Shown: positions 7,605-18,238, counted from the first letter of the stretch. The stretch: 64,000 nucleotides of DNA from Rhodanobacter thiooxydans (GCF_021545845.1 NZ_CP088923.1:3472001-3536000); one strand, 5' to 3'. Notes: generated from the sequence alone by a model not told the origin. Numbers and translations are program-made.

Positions 7605-10283
7605 TTGGTTAAGCTCCTCGGGCTCTACCGCCTGTTGCGCAGGCTTCCTCCGGGGATTTTTTTGAGCGCCACCGCAGCAAACCACAACAGCCGGTATCCG
7701 CTGCTCACGGCGATCGTGCTCGCCCTGATCGTGGCCGCGATGAACATCGGGCTGTGGTGGTGGGGCAACTACCCGCGCGGGCCGGAGGACTGGCACGGCA
7801 AGGTCGGCGGCTACGCGCTGTCGGTGTTCCAGCGCTACCAGAGCCCGTTCAAGCAGGATTATCCCAGCGACGACGAGATCGCCGCCGACCTCAAGCTGCT
7901 GCATCGGTACACGGACCACATCCGCAGCTACACCATGCGGCAGAACCCGCAGCTGTACCGGCTGGCGCAGGCCGTAGGGCTGAAGGTGATGGCCGGTGCG
8001 GAGATCGACAAGCGGCTGGACAACAACGAGCGCGAGATCGAGCTGCTGATCGCCAAGGCGCGCGCCTACCCGGACACCGTCACCCGGGTCATCGTGGGCA
8101 ACGAGGTGCTGTTCCGCAACGACCTGCCGCCCGAGCAGATGATGCTGTACCTGGACCGCGTGCGCGCGGCCGTGCACCAGCCGGTGTCGATCGCCGAGCC
8201 GGACTACATCTGGCTGAAGTACCCCGAGCTGGTGCAGCACGTGGACTTCATCACCATCCACCTGTTCCCGTTCTGGAACGGCGTGCCGGTCAGCGGCCCC
8301 TCCGGCAACCCCCATCCGGCGCTGGACCAGGCGCTCGGCGCCTACCAGCAGATCCGCCAGCGCTACCCGGACAAGCCGGTGGTGGTCGGCGAAATCGGCT
8401 GGCCGTCGAACGGCGACCGCCACGAGTACGCCGACCCGTCGGTGTCCAACGAGGCGATCTTCATCCGCGACTGGATGAACGCGGCCAAGGCCGCGCACAT
8501 CGACTACTACCTGATGGAGGCGTTCGACCAGCCGTGGAAGGAGAACCTCGGCGAGGGGCGCACCGGCGCGTACTGGGGCATGTTCAACGCCGACCGCCAG
8601 CTGAAGTTCCCGCTGACCGGCCCGGTGGTCGAGGACACCTCGTGGCCGTGGAAGGCGATCGCGGCGAGCCTGCTGGCGCTGCTGCCGATGATCCTGTTCG
8701 CGCGCCGCTTCAGCCGCTTCAAGCTGATGGGGCGGTTCTTCTTCGCCGCGCTGATCCAGCTCGCCTGCGGCCTGATCGTGTGGTCGGCCACGCTGCCGTT
8801 CAACTTCTACCTGAGCTGGGTCGACTGGACCATGCTCACCCTGCTGTTCCCGGCGCAGATCGCCATCCTCGCCATCCTGCTGATCAACGGCTTCGAGTTC
8901 ACCGAGGTGCTGTGGCGGCGCGACTGGCTCCGCCACGCCGGCATGCTCACGCCCGACCCGCCTGAGAAGCAGCCGTTCGTGTCGATCCACCTGGCCTGCT
9001 ACAACGAACCGCCGGAGATGGTGCAGGTCACGCTCGATTCGCTGGCCGCACTGGACTACGCCAACTTCGAAGTGTTGGTGATCGACAACAACACCAAGGA
9101 CCCGGCGGTGTGGCAGCCGGTGCAGGCCTATTGCGAGAAGCTCGGCCCGCGCTTCCGCTTCTTCCACCTGGAACCGTGGCCCGGCTTCAAGGCCGGCGCG
9201 CTGAACTTCGGCCTGAAGGAAACCGCGCCGGAAGCCGACGTGGTGGCGGTGATCGACGCCGACTACGTGGTGCGCCCGGACTGGCTGGCCACCCTCACCG
9301 GCCACTTCCACGACCCGAAGGTGGCGGTGGTGCAGTGCCCGCAGTCACACCGCGATTTCGAGCACAACCGCTTCCGCCGCATGACCGCGTGGGAGTTCGA
9401 CGGCTTCTTCCGCATCGGCATGCACCACCGCAACGAGCGCAACGCGATCATCCAGCACGGCACCATGACCATGGTGCGGCGCTCGGCGCTGGAAGGTACC
9501 GGCGGCTGGTCGGAGTGGACCATCTGCGAGGACGCGGAGCTCGGCCTGCGCCTGATGCATGCCGGCTACGAGCTGGTCTACGTCGACGAGCTGATGGGCA
9601 AGGGGCTAACCCCGGCCGACTTCAAGGCGTACAAGAGCCAGCGCTATCGCTGGGCGTTCGGCGCCATGCAGATCCTCAAGGGCCGCTGGCGGTGGATGAC
9701 GCAAAAGGGCCCGCTCTCGGCCGGCCAGCGCTTCCACTTCCTCACCGGCTGGTTCAGCTGGTTCGCCGACGCGCTGCACCTGATCTTCACCCTGATGGCG
9801 CTGTTCTGGACCGCGGGCATGATCGCCTTCCCGCAGTATTTCAGCCTGCCGATGCAGCTGTTCCTGATCCCGGTGATCGGCTTCTTCTTCGCCAAGGCCA
9901 TCTTCGGCATCGTGCTGTACCGCGCCCGCGTGCCGTGCAGCTGGTACGACACGCTGATGGCCTCGCTGGCCAGCATGGGCCTGTCGCATGCCATCGCGCG
10001 CGGCATCCTGCACGGGCTCACCCGCCAGAAGACCTCGTTCGTGGTGACCGCGAAGAGCCGGCGCATGGGCGGCAGCAGCTTCGCCGCGTTCGCCCCGGTG
10101 CGCGAGGAACTGCTGATGGCGATCGCGTTGGCGTTGTGCATCATCGGCATGGCGCTGGGCTACGGCACGCGCTACGTCGAAGGCACCTTGTGGATGTTCA
10201 TCCTCGCCGCGCAGTCGATTCCCTATGTCTCGGCGGTGATCGGCGCATGGATCGCGCATCGCTCGGGCGATACGGTCGGTTGA
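7605..10283 (+). CDS. ndvB: NdvB-like beta-1,3-glucan synthase: GH17 + GT2 fusion membrane protein
   Basis: The architecture is a membrane anchor (about 32-52), a GH17-type periplasmic domain (about 60-340), transmembrane segments (about 350-430), a cytoplasmic GT2 domain (about 455-700), then several more transmembrane segments. The GH17 acids are GNE (E167) and VGEIGWPS (E263). GT2 motifs are DADYV (551), ED (642-643) and QRYRW (679-683), all intact. This matches Pseudomonas NdvB, where the GT2 part makes periplasmic beta-1,3-glucans and the GH17 part acts as a transglucosylase (established for relatives). The start is uncertain: TTG at 7605 gives 892 residues, and TTG at 7662 has a better GGGGA ribosome site. 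The gene stands alone between dps and tamA. Confidence 0.85.
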   Translation: MVKLLGLYRLLRRLPPGIFLSATAANHNSRYPLLTAIVLALIVAAMNIGLWWWGNYPRGPEDWHGKVGGYALSVFQRYQSPFKQDYPSDDEIAADLKLLHRYTDHIRSYTMRQNPQLYRLAQAVGLKVMAGAEIDKRLDNNEREIELLIAKARAYPDTVTRVIVGNEVLFRNDLPPEQMMLYLDRVRAAVHQPVSIAEPDYIWLKYPELVQHVDFITIHLFPFWNGVPVSGPSGNPHPALDQALGAYQQIRQRYPDKPVVVGEIGWPSNGDRHEYADPSVSNEAIFIRDWMNAAKAAHIDYYLMEAFDQPWKENLGEGRTGAYWGMFNADRQLKFPLTGPVVEDTSWPWKAIAASLLALLPMILFARRFSRFKLMGRFFFAALIQLACGLIVWSATLPFNFYLSWVDWTMLTLLFPAQIAILAILLINGFEFTEVLWRRDWLRHAGMLTPDPPEKQPFVSIHLACYNEPPEMVQVTLDSLAALDYANFEVLVIDNNTKDPAVWQPVQAYCEKLGPRFRFFHLEPWPGFKAGALNFGLKETAPEADVVAVIDADYVVRPDWLATLTGHFHDPKVAVVQCPQSHRDFEHNRFRRMTAWEFDGFFRIGMHHRNERNAIIQHGTMTMVRRSALEGTGGWSEWTICEDAELGLRLMHAGYELVYVDELMGKGLTPADFKAYKSQRYRWAFGAMQILKGRWRWMTQKGPLSAGQRFHFLTGWFSWFADALHLIFTLMALFWTAGMIAFPQYFSLPMQLFLIPVIGFFFAKAIFGIVLYRARVPCSWYDTLMASLASMGLSHAIARGILHGLTRQKTSFVVTAKSRRMGGSSFAAFAPVREELLMAIALALCIIGMALGYGTRYVEGTLWMFILAAQSIPYVSAVIGAWIAHRSGDTVG

Positions 10284-10302
10284 TGCGGGCGGCGCCCGCA
10301 TC
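10282..10302 (+). terminator. Hairpin at the ndvB stop codon
   Basis: GATGCGGGC (10282-10290), a 3-base loop, then GCCCGCATC (10294-10302): a perfect 9-bp GC-rich stem directly on the stop codon. No T-run follows, so it may only be a weak or Rho-assisted terminator. Confidence 0.45.
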
Positions 10303-10426
10303 GACAGGATCAGGAACGCGCTCCGGCTCCTGCCTCCAGGCAGGGCCGCCCTCGTACACACGAGTCATGCTCCACTTTGGGTAAGCTGCCGCTTATCGAA
10401 GACGCCTCGAGAACGAACCCCCGCGC

Positions 10427-12193
10427 ATGCGCCGTCTCCGCCGACGCCCGAGCCTTCTGCTGTCGCTGTTGCTGCTGGCGTCGCAGGCCCATGCCGGGGT
10501 GCAACTGGTGGTGGACGGTATCGCCGACCCGCTGAAGGCGGCGGCGACGGCCGGCATGGAGCTGTCGCAGTACAGCCACCGCGACGTCAGCGCCGCGCAG
10601 GCAAAGCGCCTGTACCAACGCGCGTCCGACCAGCTGAAGGCGGCGCTGGAGCCCCACGGCTACTACGACGCCAGCGTCACCGGCGAGCTGCAGCCGGTCG
10701 GCAAGGACTGGCGGGTAACCTTGCACGTGCAGCCGGGCGAGCCGGTCAAGGTCACCTCGGTCGAGGTGAGGCTGGCGCCGGAGGCCGCCGCGCTGGCCCC
10801 GATCCGCCGCGCGAAGCGCACGCTCGAACGGCTCCAGGGCAAGACCCTGGACCACGGCGCCTACGACGCGGCGCGCGACGCGCTCAGTGCACAGCTCACC
10901 GCCAACGGCTTCCTCGACGCGCGCCTGCTCACCCATCGGGTCGAAGTTACCCGCGCCAGCCACAGCGCGGCGATCAAGCTGGCGTGGCAGGCCGGTCCGC
11001 GTTACCGCTACGGCCAGGTGCACTTCGACGGCGCGCAGTTCAAGGACGGCTTTCTCGACCGCTACGTGCCGTTCAAGTCCGGCGACTACTTCTCGCAAAA
11101 GCAGTTGCTGGAACTGCAGCAGGTACTGAACGGCGCCGATTACTTCGCGGTGGTCAACGTGCAGCCGGAGATGGACCACGCGAAGCACGGCGTGGTCGAC
11201 GTCACCGTGCAGCTGGCGCCGGCCAAGCGCACGATCTATACCGGCGGCCCGTTCATCGGCACCGACACCGGCTTCGGCGTGCGCGCCGGGATGGAGCGGC
11301 GCTGGGTCAACCGGCGCGGGCACCAGTGGAAGAACGAACTGGTAGTGGCGCAGAAACTGAAGACGCTGTCCACGCTGTACTCGATCCCGATGCCCGGCAA
11401 CAACCAGCGCAGCTACAACATCGGCGCGAACTTCCGCGATGCGAACACCGCCACCTCGCAATCGCGCACGCTGGAACTGGTCGGCAACGAGACCCGCCAG
11501 TGGCACGGCTGGACCCGCAGCCTGGGCGTGCACGTACTGTCCGGCACCTTCACCGTGGGCAAGCGCGGCGGCGAGCCGGACAACACACCCGGCGTCGAAC
11601 ATGGGCACAGCACGCTGGTGTTCGGCGAGGCCGCGCTGACGCGCAAGCAGGCCGACAACCCCGACTTCGTGAGCCGCGGCTGGCTGCTCAGCGTGGCCGC
11701 GCGCAGCACCGCCGGCAGAGCGCTGTCCGACGCCAGCTTCAGCGAACTGACCGCCGACGCGAAGTGGATCCGCGCGTTCGGCCGGCGCAACCGGCTGATC
11801 CTGCGCGGCAGCGCCGGCGTGACCTGGACCGACGACTTCGCCGCGCTGCCGCCGCAGCTGCGCTTCTTCGCCGGCGGCGACCGCTCGGTGCGCGGCTACG
11901 GCTACCAGTCGATCGGCCCCCGCAACAGCGCCGACCGCGTGCTCGGCGGCCACCATCTGCTGGTCGCCAGCAGCGAGGTCGAGCACTACTTCACGCGCAA
12001 CTGGGGCATGGCCGCCTTCGTCGATGCCGGCAACGCATTCGACGGCACCGACTACCGGCCGAAGATCGGCGCCGGACTGGGCCTGCGCTGGCGCTCGCCG
12101 GTGGGCATGATCCGCGTCGACCTGGGCACGCCGCTCCACGACGATCGCGCGCACGGCATCCGATTGCATCTGGTGATCGGGCCGGATCTGTGA
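10427..12193 (+). CDS. tamA: Outer-membrane assembly factor TamA
   Basis: A 588-residue Omp85-family protein. With TamB it helps insert autotransporters and other outer-membrane proteins and links the two membranes. It has a signal peptide (cleavage after AHA, about 23), three POTRA-like domains (about 25-270) and a C-terminal 16-strand barrel ending in a typical strand (RLHLVIGPDL). The barrel includes the conserved surface-antigen motif FFAGGDRSVRGYGY (about 484-497). tamB follows 144 bases downstream, separated by a GC-rich repeat, so the pair is probably one operon. Confidence 0.93.
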   Translation: MRRLRRRPSLLLSLLLLASQAHAGVQLVVDGIADPLKAAATAGMELSQYSHRDVSAAQAKRLYQRASDQLKAALEPHGYYDASVTGELQPVGKDWRVTLHVQPGEPVKVTSVEVRLAPEAAALAPIRRAKRTLERLQGKTLDHGAYDAARDALSAQLTANGFLDARLLTHRVEVTRASHSAAIKLAWQAGPRYRYGQVHFDGAQFKDGFLDRYVPFKSGDYFSQKQLLELQQVLNGADYFAVVNVQPEMDHAKHGVVDVTVQLAPAKRTIYTGGPFIGTDTGFGVRAGMERRWVNRRGHQWKNELVVAQKLKTLSTLYSIPMPGNNQRSYNIGANFRDANTATSQSRTLELVGNETRQWHGWTRSLGVHVLSGTFTVGKRGGEPDNTPGVEHGHSTLVFGEAALTRKQADNPDFVSRGWLLSVAARSTAGRALSDASFSELTADAKWIRAFGRRNRLILRGSAGVTWTDDFAALPPQLRFFAGGDRSVRGYGYQSIGPRNSADRVLGGHHLLVASSEVEHYFTRNWGMAAFVDAGNAFDGTDYRPKIGAGLGLRWRSPVGMIRVDLGTPLHDDRAHGIRLHLVIGPDL

Positions 12194-12223
12194 TGAAGAC
12201 GCAATCGGCCAGCGCCCGTCTTT

Positions 12224-12262
12224 CTCCCTCCCCTGCAACGCAGGGGAGGGTTGGGGAGGGGT
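12224..12262. repeat. CTCCCTCCCC-type repeat between tamA and tamB
   Basis: This copy matches the one at 4884-4921 in hrpA except in the loop (CAAC in place of CTCG). The stem CCCTCCCCTGC/GCAGGGGAGGG is followed by TTGGGGAGGGGT. It could modulate expression between tamA and tamB or stabilise the tamA mRNA end. Confidence 0.85.
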
Positions 12263-12337
12263 CGCTCTTCGTCAATACTGAATCACTCCTTCCCGGCTTC
12301 GCCCTGGCAGAAACCATCGATGGAGCAGGCTGACGGC

Positions 12338-15300
12338 ATGAAGTGGGTCAAGCGCACCGCGATCGCGTTCGCCACCTTGCTGCTGGTTCTGGCGGCGGCA
12401 CTGTGGTGGCTGCTCGACACCAGTGCCGGGCTGCGCTTCGCGCTGGCGCGGGCGCAGGCCGGCACTGGTGGCGCGCTGCAGGTGCAACAGGCGCAGGGCC
12501 ATCTGTTCGGCCCGCTCGACCTCGCCGGCATCCGCTACGACGACGGCAAGGGCACCGTGGTGACGGTAGCGAAGGCGCGGCTGGATCTGCGCTTCTGGCC
12601 GCTGCTGGCCAGGCGCGTGCACGTGGCCACGCTGGACGTGGATGGTGTCGAGGTGGCGCTGCCCAAACCCGCCGAACAGAACAGCGCCAACGCCGGCGGC
12701 TTCTCGCTGCAGCCGCCGGTTGCGCTGATTCTCGATCGCGCGCATGTCGGCACGGTGAAGGTATTGCAAGGCGGCCAGCCGCTGTTCGCCTGCAACCGGC
12801 TCGACCTGGCCGGCAGCTGGACCGATCGCGGCATCGAACTGCGCCAACTCGTGCTGCAGGCGCCCGACGGCCACGCCAGCCTCGACGGCAGGCTGGGGAT
12901 CGGGGCGCGTTACCAGGGCGACGGCAACGCCGCCTTCGCCTGGAAAATCGGCGACACCAGTTATGCCGGCGATCTTGATGCGCACAGCGACGGCAAGCAG
13001 GCGCAAATCGACCTCCAACTCACCGCCCCGGCCGTCGCACGACTGCGGGTGGACCTGGTGCAATCCGGCGACTACGCCTGGACCAGCCGGCTCGATGCAC
13101 CACGCTTCGATCCGAAGGCGCTGCTCGGTACCGGCTCGCTGAAGGCGCTGGCCATCGCCGTGCAGGGCCACGGCGACCGCTACGGCGGCACGCTCGACGG
13201 CCAGCTCGACCTCGACGACTACCCGTTGCTGCTGCAGCCGCTGCGCGCGCAGTTCAGCCGCGACTACGCCACGCTGACCCTGCAGCAGCTCAAGCTCGGC
13301 TCGCCGCGGATCAAGGGCAGCGTGGAAGTCAGCGGCATCATGCAGCTCGCGGCCAAGCCGCCCAACGCGCAACTCGACATCCGCTGGAACGAGCTGCAGC
13401 TGCCGGCGGAGCTGATCGGCCAGGCGCTGGCCAGCCACGGCGAACTCAAGGCCAGCGGCAGCGCCGACCGCTACCACGCCGAAGGCAGCGTCGCGATCGG
13501 CCCACCCGGCATGCCGGCGCAACTGGCGCTGAACCTCGATGGCACGCCGCAGCGGGTCACCCTGCACACGCTGGCACTGAAACAACCGCAAGGCGGTCTG
13601 CAGGTCGCCGGCACGCTGACCCTGCAGCCGAGCCTGGCGTGGCAGGCCGAGGCCAGTGCCAGCAAGTTCGATCCCGGCCAGCTCATCGCCGGCTGGAACG
13701 GCACGCTGGATTTCACCATGGCCAGCAGCGGCAGCCTGGCGAATAACGGACCCGACGCCACGCTGGAAATCCGCCAGTTGTCCGGCAAGCTGCGCGAGCG
13801 TGTGATCGGCGGCCACGGCAAGCTGCACCTGTCGCCAGACCAGGTGATCGATGGCCGGCTCGACCTAACCTCCGGCCGCAGCACGGTGAAGCTGCTGGCC
13901 CGCCCGGGCGCCAGCAACGACACCGACCTGCAACTGGCGATCGCCTCGCTGGGCGACTGGCTGCCGGATGCCGGCGGACGTCTGGACGGCCATTTCAGCA
14001 TCCGCGGCAGGCAACCCAGGCTCAGCGTCAACGGTCAGCTGCACGGGCAGTCGCTGGCCTGGCAGCAGCAGAAGGTGGATGCGCTGCAGCTGGTGGCCGG
14101 CATCCCCGACATCAGCCATCCGGCCGGCAAGCTGGATCTGCGGACCCGCGGCGCGCACCTGCAGGGCCTGCAGTTCCAGCAGCTCGACCTGCTCGCCGAA
14201 GGCAGCCAGGGCGACCATCGCCTGGACGTCGATGCCCGCGGCAGCCAGCTCTCCGGCAGACTTGCGCTGCGCGGGGCGCTGAAGGGATCGACGTGGAGCG
14301 GCACGCTCTCCACGCTGAACCTGGAACCGCAGAGCATGCCCGGCTGGCGCCTGCTGCAACCCGCGCGGCTCAGCTACAACGACGGCGCGATGAGCCTGTC
14401 CGAGCTGTGCCTGACGGCCGGCGAACCGCAACTGTGCGTGGCCGCGAAGCAGGACAAACCCGGCAACCTCGACGCCAGCTACCGACTGCAGGCATTGCCG
14501 CTGGCGCTGCTGCTGAACGCCAGCGGCAACGCCGACCTGCCGATGCGCGCCGACGGCGTCATCGAAGGCAGCGGCAAGGTCCGCCGCAGCGCCGCCGGCG
14601 CGCTCAACGGGCACGCGTCGATCAGCTCGACGCAGGGCAGCATCAGCTACACCGACCATACCGAGGAACCCCTGCTGCGTTACCAACAGCTGCGCCTCAC
14701 CGCCGACCTCGCGCCGGCCAGCCGGCGCATCGAGCTGCATGGCGGCCTCGACGACGGCGGTCGCATCGACGGCCAGCTCACCCTCAGCGGCGCGCAGCAG
14801 ACGCTGGGTGGCCAGCTCGACCTGCGTCTGAACAACCTCGCTTTCATCGAGCTGCTCAGTAGCGAGCTGGCCAACGTCAAGGGCCACGCCGACGGCAACT
14901 TGCGTTTCGCCGGCACGCTCGGGCGGCCGGCATTCACCGGCCAGGCGAATGTGCGCGGCTTCGCTGCCGAGGTGCCATCGGCCGGCCTCAAGCTGAGCGA
15001 TGGCCAGCTCGCGCTCAGCACCATGGACGCGCGGCAGTTGCTGATCCGCGGCCAGCTGACATCGGGCGCCGGCACGCTGGCCATCGACGGCAACGCCGGC
15101 TTTGGCGCCGGCATGCCGACCCGGCTGACGCTCAAAGGCAGCCACTTCACCGCCGCCGACATTCCTGCCGCGAAAGTCGTGGTGTCGCCGGACCTGACCG
15201 TGCAACAGGATGGCAGGGGCATCGACATCGGCGGCGCACTCGGCATCGACAGCGCCGACATCAACGTGGACATACTGCCTGGCGCCGGTGCCACCCGGGC

Positions 15301-16084
15301 CTCGCCCGATGTGGTCGTGGTCGACGAGAAACAGCAGCAAGCCGCCGGCAAGCTGCCGGTCAGCGCGACGGTCAAGGTGGATCTCGGCCAGCAGACGCAC
15401 GTCATCGGCATGGGCCTGGACGGCCGCGTCGGCGGCGTGCTTACCGTGCTCGAACGCCCCGGCCGCGCCACCACCGGCCAGGGCCAGCTGACCGTCGACG
15501 GCACCTACAAGGCGTACGGTCAGAACCTCAGGATCCAGCGCGGCCAACTGCTGTTCGCCAGCACGCCGATCGACAACCCGGGGCTGAACATCCGCGCCGT
15601 GCGCAAGCTCAACCCGAACGCCACCATCGACGAAGGCCAGGAAGTGGGGCTGCTGGTTTCCGGTACCGCGCAGCGACCGATCCTCACCGTGTTCTCCAAT
15701 CCGGTGATGGAGCAGTCCGACGCGCTGTCCTACCTGGTCACCGGCAAGCCGCTGTCGCAGGTAAAGAGCGGCGAAGGCGACATGGTCAGCGCCGCCGCGC
15801 AGGCGCTGGGCTCAGCCGCCGGCGACCTGCTGGCCAAAAGCGTCGGCGCGAAGCTGGGCGCGGACGACGTCGGCGTGTCCAGCAACGAGGCGCTCGGCGG
15901 CAGCTCGGCGTTCACCGTGGGCAAGTATCTTTCGCCGCGCCTGTACCTCAGCTACGGCGTCGGCCTGTTCGAGCCCGGCGAAGTGATCACCCTGCGCTAC
16001 CGCCTCAGCCGGCGCTGGAACTTCGAGGCGCAACAGGCCACCGAATTCGGCCGCGCCAGCCTCAACTACCGCATCGAAAAATAA
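12338..16084 (+). CDS. tamB: Translocation and assembly module protein TamB
   Basis: A 1248-residue AsmA-like (DUF490) protein: one N-terminal transmembrane anchor (about 8-28), a very long beta-rich periplasmic body rich in 'GxLxLxG' repeats, and the conserved C-terminal TamB domain (about 900-1248). The C-terminus ends LSRRWNFEAQQATEFGRASL, typical of the family. It spans the periplasm as a groove that partners TamA and carries phospholipid (recent family work). The start at 12338 (MKWVKR) puts the anchor at the N-terminus; the upstream frame mostly translates the repeat at 12224. Confidence 0.93.
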   Translation: MKWVKRTAIAFATLLLVLAAALWWLLDTSAGLRFALARAQAGTGGALQVQQAQGHLFGPLDLAGIRYDDGKGTVVTVAKARLDLRFWPLLARRVHVATLDVDGVEVALPKPAEQNSANAGGFSLQPPVALILDRAHVGTVKVLQGGQPLFACNRLDLAGSWTDRGIELRQLVLQAPDGHASLDGRLGIGARYQGDGNAAFAWKIGDTSYAGDLDAHSDGKQAQIDLQLTAPAVARLRVDLVQSGDYAWTSRLDAPRFDPKALLGTGSLKALAIAVQGHGDRYGGTLDGQLDLDDYPLLLQPLRAQFSRDYATLTLQQLKLGSPRIKGSVEVSGIMQLAAKPPNAQLDIRWNELQLPAELIGQALASHGELKASGSADRYHAEGSVAIGPPGMPAQLALNLDGTPQRVTLHTLALKQPQGGLQVAGTLTLQPSLAWQAEASASKFDPGQLIAGWNGTLDFTMASSGSLANNGPDATLEIRQLSGKLRERVIGGHGKLHLSPDQVIDGRLDLTSGRSTVKLLARPGASNDTDLQLAIASLGDWLPDAGGRLDGHFSIRGRQPRLSVNGQLHGQSLAWQQQKVDALQLVAGIPDISHPAGKLDLRTRGAHLQGLQFQQLDLLAEGSQGDHRLDVDARGSQLSGRLALRGALKGSTWSGTLSTLNLEPQSMPGWRLLQPARLSYNDGAMSLSELCLTAGEPQLCVAAKQDKPGNLDASYRLQALPLALLLNASGNADLPMRADGVIEGSGKVRRSAAGALNGHASISSTQGSISYTDHTEEPLLRYQQLRLTADLAPASRRIELHGGLDDGGRIDGQLTLSGAQQTLGGQLDLRLNNLAFIELLSSELANVKGHADGNLRFAGTLGRPAFTGQANVRGFAAEVPSAGLKLSDGQLALSTMDARQLLIRGQLTSGAGTLAIDGNAGFGAGMPTRLTLKGSHFTAADIPAAKVVVSPDLTVQQDGRGIDIGGALGIDSADINVDILPGAGATRASPDVVVVDEKQQQAAGKLPVSATVKVDLGQQTHVIGMGLDGRVGGVLTVLERPGRATTGQGQLTVDGTYKAYGQNLRIQRGQLLFASTPIDNPGLNIRAVRKLNPNATIDEGQEVGLLVSGTAQRPILTVFSNPVMEQSDALSYLVTGKPLSQVKSGEGDMVSAAAQALGSAAGDLLAKSVGAKLGADDVGVSSNEALGGSSAFTVGKYLSPRLYLSYGVGLFEPGEVITLRYRLSRRWNFEAQQATEFGRASLNYRIEK

Positions 16085-16186
16085 CCGGCACGGTCGGCGA
16101 TGGCCGGCCGGCCTGGTCCACAGGTCATGCACACAAGGTTGCCGTGGCGGACTATCGTGGGCGCTTTCCACGGCGGAGGAACGAGC

Positions 16187-18238
16187 ATGCAGCGCACGCG
16201 ATGGATACTGGCGACGGCGATCCTGTGCAGTCCGGCGGCATGGGCGGCGACGCCGGCCAGCCGGTCCTCCGGCATCGACCTGGCCGGGATCGACCACGGC
16301 GTGAGACCAGGGGACGACTTCTTCCGCTACGCCAACGGCGAATGGCTGAAGACCGCGCAGATTCCCGCCGACCGCTCCAGCACCGGCACCTTCCTCAAGG
16401 TGTTCGAGCAGGCCGAGAAGAACACTGCCGAGCTGATCCGCGACGCCGGCGCCGGCCATCCCGCCGCCGGCAGCAATGCGCGCAGGATCGCCGACTACTA
16501 CGCCGCGTGGATGGACACCGCCGCCATTGAGCGGCATGGCCTGGCGCCGCTCAAGCCGGAGCTGGCGCAGATCGACGCGATCGGTTCGCGCAGGGACCTG
16601 GCCCGCGTGCTGGGCAGCCGCCTGCGCGCCGACGTCGACCCGGTCAACGCCACCCATTTCCATACCCAGAACCTGTTCGGCCTGTTCGTGACGCAGGGGC
16701 TGGAAGATCCCTCGCGCAACATCGCCTACCTGCTGCAGGGCGGCCTGGGCATGCCCAGCCGCGACTACTACCTGTCCAGCGACCCGCACATGCTGGCAAC
16801 GCGTGGCAAGTACCTGACCTACATCGGCGCCCTGCTGGAACAGGCCGGCACCGCCGACGCGGCGGCCAAGGCAAGAACCGTCCTCGACCTGGAGACGAAG
16901 ATCGCGAAGGCGCAGACGGACCTGCTCGACAGCCAGGATATCCACAAGGCCAACAACCTCTGGCACATGGCCGACTTCGCGCAGAAGGCGCCGGGCCTCG
17001 ACTGGGCCAGCTACTTCAAGGCCGCCGGCCTGGACGGCCAGCAGCAGATCGACACCTGGCAGCCGAATGCGGTAACCGGCCTGTCGGCACTGGTCGCCAG
17101 CGAGCCGCTGCCGGCGTGGAAGGACCTGCTGCTGTTCCACACCCTCAACCAGAGCGCCGGCCTGCTGCCGAAGGCCTATGCCGACCTCAGCTTCGACTTC
17201 TACGGCCGCACCCTGCAGGGCACGCCCCAGCAGCAGCCGCGCTGGAAGCGCGCGGTCGGCGCCACCAGCGGCGACCTCGGCGACGCGGTGGGCCAGCTCT
17301 ACGTCAAGCACTACTTCCCGGCGTCGTCGAAGGTGGAAATCGAGCAGTTGGTGAAGAACCTGATCGCCGCGTTCAACGACCGCATCGACACCCTGAGCTG
17401 GATGACCCCGGCCACGCGCGAAAAGGCCAAGGCCAAGCTCGCCACCCTGCGCGTCGGCGTGGGCTACCCGGATAGCTGGCGCGACTACGGTTCCCTGCAG
17501 ATCCGTGCCGACGACGCACTCGGCAACCAGCTGCGTGCCGGCAAGTTCGAGTACGAACACCAGCGCGCCAAGCTCGGCCAGAGTGTCGACAAGAACGAAT
17601 GGTGGATGACCCCGCAGACCGTCAACGCGCTGAACCTGCCGCTGCAGAACGCGCTGAACTTCCCCGCCGCGATCCTGCAGCCGCCGTTCTTCGACCCGCA
17701 TGCCGATGCCGCCGCCAACTACGGCGCGATCGGCTCGGTGATCGGCCACGAGATCAGCCACAGCTTCGACAACATGGGCGCGGAGTTCGACGCCGAGGGC
17801 CGCCTGGCGAACTGGTGGACACCGGAAGACCTGGCCCACTTCAAGGCCGCCGGCCAGCAACTGGCGAAACAGTTCGACCAGTACGAGGCGCTGCCCGGCC
17901 TGCACGTCAACGGCGAGCAGACCCTGGGCGAGAACATCGCCGACGTCTCCGGCCTGACCATCGCCTGGTTAGCCTACCGGAAGTCGCTTGACGGCAAGCC
18001 CGCGCCGGTGATCGACGGCCTGACCGGCGACCAGCGTTTCTTCCTCGCCTACGGCCAGGCCTGGCGCTCGAAGATCCGCGACGCCGCCCAGCGCCAGCGC
18101 CTCGCCACCGACGTGCACGCCCCCGCCGACTTCCGCGCGCAGACCGTGCGCAACCTGGACGCGTGGTACCCCACGTTCGACGTGAAGCCGGGCGAGAAGC
18201 TGTACCTGGCGCCGAAGGATCGAGTGAAGATCTGGTAG
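16187..18238 (+). CDS. pepO: M13-family zinc endopeptidase (PepO/neprilysin type)
   Basis: A 683-residue secreted metallopeptidase with a signal peptide (cleavage expected after AWA, about 20). The catalytic HEISH (521-525) and the downstream GENIADVSG, with the third zinc ligand Glu and the conserved Asp, are both present. NAxY-type substrate residues occur just before (the QTVNALNLP stretch). It degrades oligopeptides in the periplasm or outside the cell (family knowledge). GGAGGA precedes the ATG. It is followed by a strong terminator, so it is likely monocistronic. Confidence 0.92.
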   Translation: MQRTRWILATAILCSPAAWAATPASRSSGIDLAGIDHGVRPGDDFFRYANGEWLKTAQIPADRSSTGTFLKVFEQAEKNTAELIRDAGAGHPAAGSNARRIADYYAAWMDTAAIERHGLAPLKPELAQIDAIGSRRDLARVLGSRLRADVDPVNATHFHTQNLFGLFVTQGLEDPSRNIAYLLQGGLGMPSRDYYLSSDPHMLATRGKYLTYIGALLEQAGTADAAAKARTVLDLETKIAKAQTDLLDSQDIHKANNLWHMADFAQKAPGLDWASYFKAAGLDGQQQIDTWQPNAVTGLSALVASEPLPAWKDLLLFHTLNQSAGLLPKAYADLSFDFYGRTLQGTPQQQPRWKRAVGATSGDLGDAVGQLYVKHYFPASSKVEIEQLVKNLIAAFNDRIDTLSWMTPATREKAKAKLATLRVGVGYPDSWRDYGSLQIRADDALGNQLRAGKFEYEHQRAKLGQSVDKNEWWMTPQTVNALNLPLQNALNFPAAILQPPFFDPHADAAANYGAIGSVIGHEISHSFDNMGAEFDAEGRLANWWTPEDLAHFKAAGQQLAKQFDQYEALPGLHVNGEQTLGENIADVSGLTIAWLAYRKSLDGKPAPVIDGLTGDQRFFLAYGQAWRSKIRDAAQRQRLATDVHAPADFRAQTVRNLDAWYPTFDVKPGEKLYLAPKDRVKIW

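Noticed and set aside
6726..9311. 861-codon minus-strand frame opposite the ndvB-like gene
   Set aside because: No motifs or signal; it crosses dps and the glucan synthase gene, both well supported on the plus strand.
12251..12337. Upstream start for tamB
   Set aside because: The extra residues translate the intergenic repeat, and the membrane anchor begins right after the ATG at 12338.
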